Assembly (NCBI RefSeq): GCF_019578655.1
Contig: NC_063261.1
Coordinates: forward strand, 28,313,126 to 28,377,125
Origin: Ricinus communis
Taxonomy: Eukaryota > Streptophyta > Magnoliopsida > Malpighiales > Euphorbiaceae
Length of the DNA: 64,000 nucleotides
Reading direction: 5' to 3'
This document shows positions 58,822 to 64,000 of this stretch, piece after piece. The notes beneath the pieces are model-generated. The model searched no databases. It was not told where the DNA came from and worked only from the letters and a program-made list of their open reading frames with translations. Position numbers and translations under genes: made by a program. Every line of letters starts with the position of its first letter. The stretch's first letter is position 1.

Positions 58822-60610
58822 ATGCCACGAAACTTTCATCAAGCACTGGATAACTTGAAAATGTAAACAAGAATATTAGTTTTTTAAAGTGATTTTATAT
58901 CTTGAACTTTTGAAGATAGTGGATAATTAGCCTGTACATGTTTTTGTTTTAGTTTTTTTTTTTCTGTTCTGCTTTTACTTGGACTCGAATTCTGATTTGT
59001 ATCAGAATAATTCAGGTTTTGCGTTCGTTTCTGATGGCTACAACACGTCTCCGTAATAGCTAGTTCAACAACCTTGAACCTCATTTGTGTGATTTCTCAT
59101 CATAATAAGGACTTACCATTATTGAAAATGAACTTGAATCTCAAATTCTTTCTTCTTTTATTTTTAAACCTCAGACAGTTGATTTTTGTATCTTTAAAGT
59201 GTTTGCTATATGTTCTTTTAAATATATATCTGTAGCTGTTTGTTTTATAGGCCTGCCTTGATGGAGAATGCCAAGTTTGAATGCTACTCCATTAAGAACT
59301 TGCCTGTGGATTCCTTTCTGAATAGATTTGACGATTCTGAATATCTCCGTCGGTCAGGTGATATCTCTATCTCGTCACTTATGTTGAGCGTGTTTGTTAA
59401 TTGCTATGCTAATGATCTGTTATTGATAGCAGATTCAAAAACTTACAGCATGTTGAGTGATGAAACTGTATACTATTTTATTGTGAGGAAAGTGATGGTT
59501 TTACGCTCATGTTTAAGTGAGAATGTGGATTCTAGCTTGAAAATCACTCTCATGGTAATCAAGTGCTCATTTCTGGATCTATCTTTTTGCAGAACTTCCA
59601 GGCTTACTTTTTGTTTTTGTTCTTTTTTTTTCCTCCTTTCTCTTGACAGTATGCAGCAGGGAAGTGTGTTTCCGTGGAACAATGCTCAGGTTTGCTTAGC
59701 AATATGCGCGAGAATATCAAATTCTCTTTAACAAGTTTACCTGATTTCTACAACTACTTTTCTCATACTTATATTCCAGGTATTATGTAATTTCCATTTT
59801 AGTCAATTTGCTCCAGGTTGTTAAGTTCCTTGGATGTTAATTGATGCTGTGATTTAGGAAGAAGCGGGGGAATGCAGGAGAGGAGTGTTTTCCCTTGCAT
59901 TAACCATGACGACACAGATCTTTCCCTGGGATGTTTGAAGGAAGAGTTGGGACGTACTGATGAGCAAGTATATGAGCTGCTCACTCACTGCGCCTTCAGA
60001 GAAGTGAGAATAAATCTTTTGACATTTAAAGTTTCCCTTTTGAATTAATGGAAATATTTTATTTATTTAATCTTCTTTTATGCAGGCTGTGTTGCCACAT
60101 AAGACTGCAAAACAACAAAGAATCTCATTTCGCTACGATGTAGCTAGAAATAGAGGTGGAAATGATGGAGAAGTTGGAGGCTCTCGTGGAAATGGGCCTG
60201 GTGATGGTGCAGGTGCTGGTGGTGATGGTGATGGTGCAGGTGGTGGGGGTGGTGGTGGGGGTGGGGATGGCGGCGGCGTTGCCAATTTCTTAAACATTCC
60301 GATATTCTCAAGGACCCCTGGGAACCCGTTGCAACTATTGAGCCACTTTCTGTTGCTTCCAGAAATGAATCGGAATCAGGTCCTCACCGCCCTCCACCAT
60401 GTGTGGTGTAACTTTGCAAATGAACAGCCACGCCAGAATATCACTCGGGAGAGTGTGTGGCCAGGTCACAGGGTTATCTTCCAAGGTCTGCTGAATGTGT
60501 ACGAGCCTAACCCTGTTGAAGAGGATTATGTAGAATTGGATTTTGAAGGCGATTGGGCGTCCTTTCAATACAGGATTGAGCAGATTATCGTTGAACCATT
60601 GGCAGCTTGA
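58822..60610 (+). CDS. Conserved-looking plant protein of unknown function, Gly/Asp-rich linker
   Basis: Four exons join in phase with GT..AG introns: 58822-58862, 59251-59357, 59858-60003, 60086-60610, giving 272 aa. The ATG at 58822 follows AAAA, a favourable plant context. The acceptor at 59251 completes a Met codon in frame. If the first exon is wrong, the next in-frame ATG is at 59261 and the protein is 255 aa. Residues ~15-105 are of mixed composition (NLPVDSFLNRFDDSEYLRRS, EELGRTDEQVYELLTHCAF). Residues ~125-170 are a Gly/Asp low-complexity linker. The C-terminal ~100 residues are compact and aromatic, with FLNIPIFSRTPGNPLQLLSH, LTALHHVWCNFANEQPRQN and DWASFQYRIEQIIVEPLA. I see no signal peptide, membrane segment or catalytic motif. 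The family was not recognised. Confidence 0.75.
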
Positions 60611-62760
60611 TATATCTGAAAAATGATTGGAGATATCTTGTCAGTGCTGTCCTTTCTTCTCTTCCTCCGAACTTCGTGTTAGTCAGGAATTATTTCAGAA
60701 TTTCTAGTCAGAAAGTAGTGATTAATAATGCTAAAGAGTCAGTTGTCTTCATCTTCTATATTGTTTTAGGAATTGAATTCTTTTGTTTGGCAGAAAAATA
60801 GATATACAGAAACTTATTACACGTATAGATTACCATTGAGCTTGATAATGAATATTGGACTATTTTGTATATCGTAAATCTTTAATACTTTTTACAGGAT
60901 TATTGGACTCTATTTTGTGTATCATGAATCTTAAGTAAGTCTTAATCGTCGGCCTTAACAAAAATATGCATGAGAACATCAGTTAGAGAAACAGTTAAAT
61001 CTTCTTTTCAGTTAAAATTGATAACACTCAAGCATCAGATATTTAAAATTAGTTAAACAATAAATAATAGATGATAAATTATTGTTAATTCATTTTTCTT
61101 TGTGTTTCAGCTTTAAAACAGATGTGTTAGATATATTTTTAACAATAAAATATATTATTTATTAATAGGAGTAATTACTATATATCTTATGTATTTTTTA
61201 TATTACACTATTTACTTTTTAAATATTTAAACATTATATTTTTCATTCTTTTATTTTATAATTTTATACTAAAAATCATTTTCATATGAATTTTTGTTAA
61301 ACAATCATTAATTAAGTTTAGTTTTATATTATTTACTCTCTGATTTTTAGCCTTCTATATTTTATTTATTGCACTACAATATTATATATTTTGAAAGTCA
61401 ATATAATTAAAGAACTAAATTAATAAAAAATATTATTTGATTATCAAACTTCTTATAAAGATTACAATTCTAGTATAATAATTTAATAATTAAAATAATA
61501 TCTATTTTATTTTATTAATTTAATATTAACTTATATAAATTTTTAATATTTTGATAAATATAAACACTTTAAAAATATCTAATTTTACTAGATTTTATTA
61601 TGCTAAAATTTTGAGTAATTAAAGAATACGTTTAATTATTTTTATATAAATACTAAATTTTTTTTTTCAGAAATTAGACAATAGGTTCTAGTATAATGAA
61701 TAAACTATAAAGAATAAATTATATATTATACTAAAAATTAGAGACAAATAATATAAAACCAAATATAGCTTACGATTATTTAGTAAAATTTCTGATAGGA
61801 GGAATTTTTAGATATAATTACATAATAAAAGAATGAAAAAATTTTAATTTTTAAATATTAGAAGATAACTAATATAATATCAAAAGATATCAAGACAAAT
61901 AATATTACCCCTTATTAATACTATTTTGCATAATCTTTAGTAAGTAATGTATTTTAAAAGTATATTAGCATTTATTCATAATTGAATAAAATAGTTATTT
62001 TTATTACCTTCCACAGCTTAGATATCTAAAAGGGCAGAGATAATGTGTCTAACGTTTTAAAGAATATTGCTTTTTTTTTTTTTTTTTGGTGTTGATTATA
62101 ACAGTGAACAAGATGAAGTTACAATATTGTGAAATTGTTCGTGCTTTCTGCAGGCAATAGCAGATCAAACAAAGGCGGGATTTGGAAGCAGATTTTTCTC
62201 TTCTCTGGCGTTGTTCATCTTTAAGACCAGTGTGAATAGATCCACAGCGTCATTGGCTTCATTTATGTTATGGTATTGCTGCTTGGTTTGGCTGGAAATG
62301 AAATTCGGTGGAAGGGGAAGAACATAAAGGAGACAACTTTTGTTTTTGTTTTTGTTTTTTAAAAATTCTAATAGAAAACTAAGATATCTATTTTTAAAAA
62401 TATCTTATTTTATATAAATAGATAATATACATATTATTTATAATGAATTTAACTAAAAGCTTACAAACATACTTTCTCTAATTTATTTAATTTTTTAATA
62501 AGTTTAAAAATAAAATTAAATCCGTACTGAAAAGATGAGCAGAATAAGAATCAAACGCCAACAATTCAAATCGATTTATACCCCAATTAGTATTAAAGTC
62601 TTTTTTTTCCGTAACTAAATCTTTTGTTCTTTTAAGTTTCTCCCAACAGAACCAAAAGGACCAAACATAATTGGTTTTAGGTCCTCTTGAAATCCAAGTG
62701 GTTCACTACCAAAACTTTGTGATTGTAGATGAGGGAGCAGACGCGAGTTTTTTATATTCC
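60611..62760. other. 3' flank and AT-rich intergenic DNA
   Basis: The first ~250 bases are the probable 3' UTR of the unknown gene. The rest is very AT-rich. A short GC-richer island (62150-62330) follows a poly(T) run and an AG (CTGCAG at 62149-62154), but it holds no long frame. It could be an exon relic. Confidence 0.4.
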
Positions 62761-62762
62761 CA

Positions 62763-63040
62763 TTTAGAGGTGCAGACGAGCCCAGCTAAACCTTTCAATA
62801 TTCAGGCTCGGTTTGGAAAAATTTAATTGAGCTCGAGCTTGGTTCAAGCTTAATAATTTCTTATATTTTAGAGCTCAAGCTCGACTTATTTTAATTTTGA
62901 TATGTTTGAGTTCTGTTTGAGCTTGACTCGTAATTAGCTCGATAATATATATAAATGAATTGAACTCGAGCTCGGTATTTATATAAACAAGCTAAGCTAG
63001 AGCTCTGCTCGTCAAGTTCGTTAAGCAAGCTTGGTTTTAC
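62763..63040 (+). repeat. hAT-like end with AGCTCGAGCTTGG words
   Basis: Begins GAGGTGCAGACGAGCCCAGC and continues with CTCGGTTTGGA and repeated GAGCTCGAGCTTGG, the compositional signature of a common class of plant non-autonomous hAT elements. Its far end is not defined. Confidence 0.4.
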
Positions 63041-63216
63041 CAAATATGTAACTGTAAATTTTACAATCATAAATAAATTATACACAAAAATATACATATA
63101 AATTCAAAAACTAAAATAATTAAATCAAGTTCTTGATAAAAAAAAGAAAGAATTCAACAAACTCCATAGAATTCTATCTCAAACTCATTCCAAATCTATT
63201 AATAATTCGGTCAGTA

Positions 63217-63990
63217 CTATGGATGCAAATGAGTCGAGCCTAGATTTATAAACTTCATATTAAACATATTACAACAATGTTTAATGTTAATTTATAATAG
63301 TTCTTACTCTAGTACCTTTACTTAATCAATTAGACTATAATACCTTTTATGTTAATTGATAAAGTTGTTAGTCCATTTACAAACTTCAAATTAAGCACAT
63401 TACAAAAATGTTTACTCATGCTTCATTAATTTATTAATATATAAACTATAATTTTTAAATATTTTTAAGCATTTGCATAATATATATTTGTTTATTTAAT
63501 GCTACGACTGTGTACTTTTATAGTAATATCTTTAAGCATTTCTAAAAATACGTAGTTTTATAGTAAAGCAATATAGTTTATGTTGATTTAAGTTAATTAT
63601 ATTATACATAAAAAATCTTATAGATAGTTTTTATTTTATTTATTTATGTATTTATTTATATTTCCTTTTCAATTAGAATATATTATTTATTTAATAATTT
63701 ATTGAGCTAATGTATGAGCTAGCTCGTGAGCTCCTTAAACGAGCCAGTTCAGAAACTCTTTAACGAGCCAGCTCGTGAGCTCATTAACGAGCTAGCTCAC
63801 GAGCTCCTTCAACGAGCTAGCTCACGAGCTCAGATGAGTCGAGCACTACTAAGCTCGAGTTTGGCTCGTTTAATAAATGAGCTCGAAAATAAAGCTTGAG
63901 CTCGACTCATTTATATTTATGAATGAACTCGATCGAGCTTTTACCGAGTCAAGTTTCGAATAGTTCGCGAGCGACTCAGCTTATTTAACC
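63217..63990. repeat. hAT-like non-autonomous element with tandem GAGCTC repeats
   Basis: The left edge ATGGATGCAAATGAGTCGAGC and the reverse complement of the right edge, AGGGTTAAATAAGCTGAGTCG, are similar (AAATRAGYYGAGTCG). Internally, 63716-63830 holds about four copies of a ~25-base unit, AACGAGCTAGCTCACGAGCT, some with GT for AC. No open frame matters here. An 8-bp target duplication was not evident. Confidence 0.5.
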
Positions 63991-64000
63991 CTTACTCCCA

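Noticed and set aside
59640..59710. Candidate extra exon in the unknown gene
   Set aside because: It has AG and GT borders, but its inclusion breaks the frame; skipping it keeps all exons in phase.
63716..63840. CRISPR-like regular repeats
   Set aside because: There are no unique spacers, the units are tandem and the host is a plant; this is an ordinary tandem repeat in a transposon.

Overview
The window is nuclear DNA of a flowering plant, almost certainly a eudicot. The evidence is spliced genes with GT..AG introns, AT-rich intergenic DNA, a nuclear proline tRNA, a plant-only dirigent gene and TRM-type gene, and a dense layer of plant transposable elements. I cannot fix the species from sequence alone.

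Four protein-coding genes look intact. (1) A single-exon dirigent protein with a long Asn-rich insert (370-1242, minus). (2) A three-exon TRM/DUF4378 microtubule-associated-type protein of 848 aa (2719-6825, minus, with a non-coding 5' exon near 8158). (3) A 17-exon arginyl-tRNA synthetase of 615 aa (40357-49923, minus), for which every splice junction was placed and phase-checked. (4) A four-exon gene for a 272-aa protein that I do not recognise (58822-60610, plus). A tRNA-Pro(AGG) lies at 132-203.

Between the TRM gene and the ArgRS gene (about 9.8-38 kb) lies a nested graveyard of mobile DNA. At 9801-11640 is a retroid fragment folded as an inverted repeat, carrying a movement-protein-like pseudogene and a tRNA-Met primer site. 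Next come hAT remnants, including the C-terminal exons of a transposase (11683-12490). At 13217-21894 are two head-to-head copies of an endogenous pararetrovirus (Caulimoviridae-like). The plus-strand copy runs from one 47-bp terminal repeat to the other and shows movement protein, coat protein, protease, reverse transcriptase, RNase H and a further overlapping ORF, all broken. It joins directly, at an (AT)n tract, a Ty3/gypsy chromodomain-type LTR element (21895-29839). Copies of one ~90-bp repeat bracket the whole 16.5-kb block. Degenerate Ty1/copia remnants, an LTR-like region, a GRF zinc-finger pseudogene and a CACTA-type end follow.

Between ArgRS and the unknown gene are the 3' end of a copia element with its LTR (50985-51535), MITE-like repeats, and a complete but inactivated Mutator-like element (52021-57295) with long TIRs and an apparent 9-bp target duplication. 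The last 1.2 kb holds GAGCTC-rich, hAT-like repeats.

The host genes share no obvious pathway. The viral and transposon pieces are non-functional as proteins, but their inverted arrangement could yield double-stranded RNA if transcribed.
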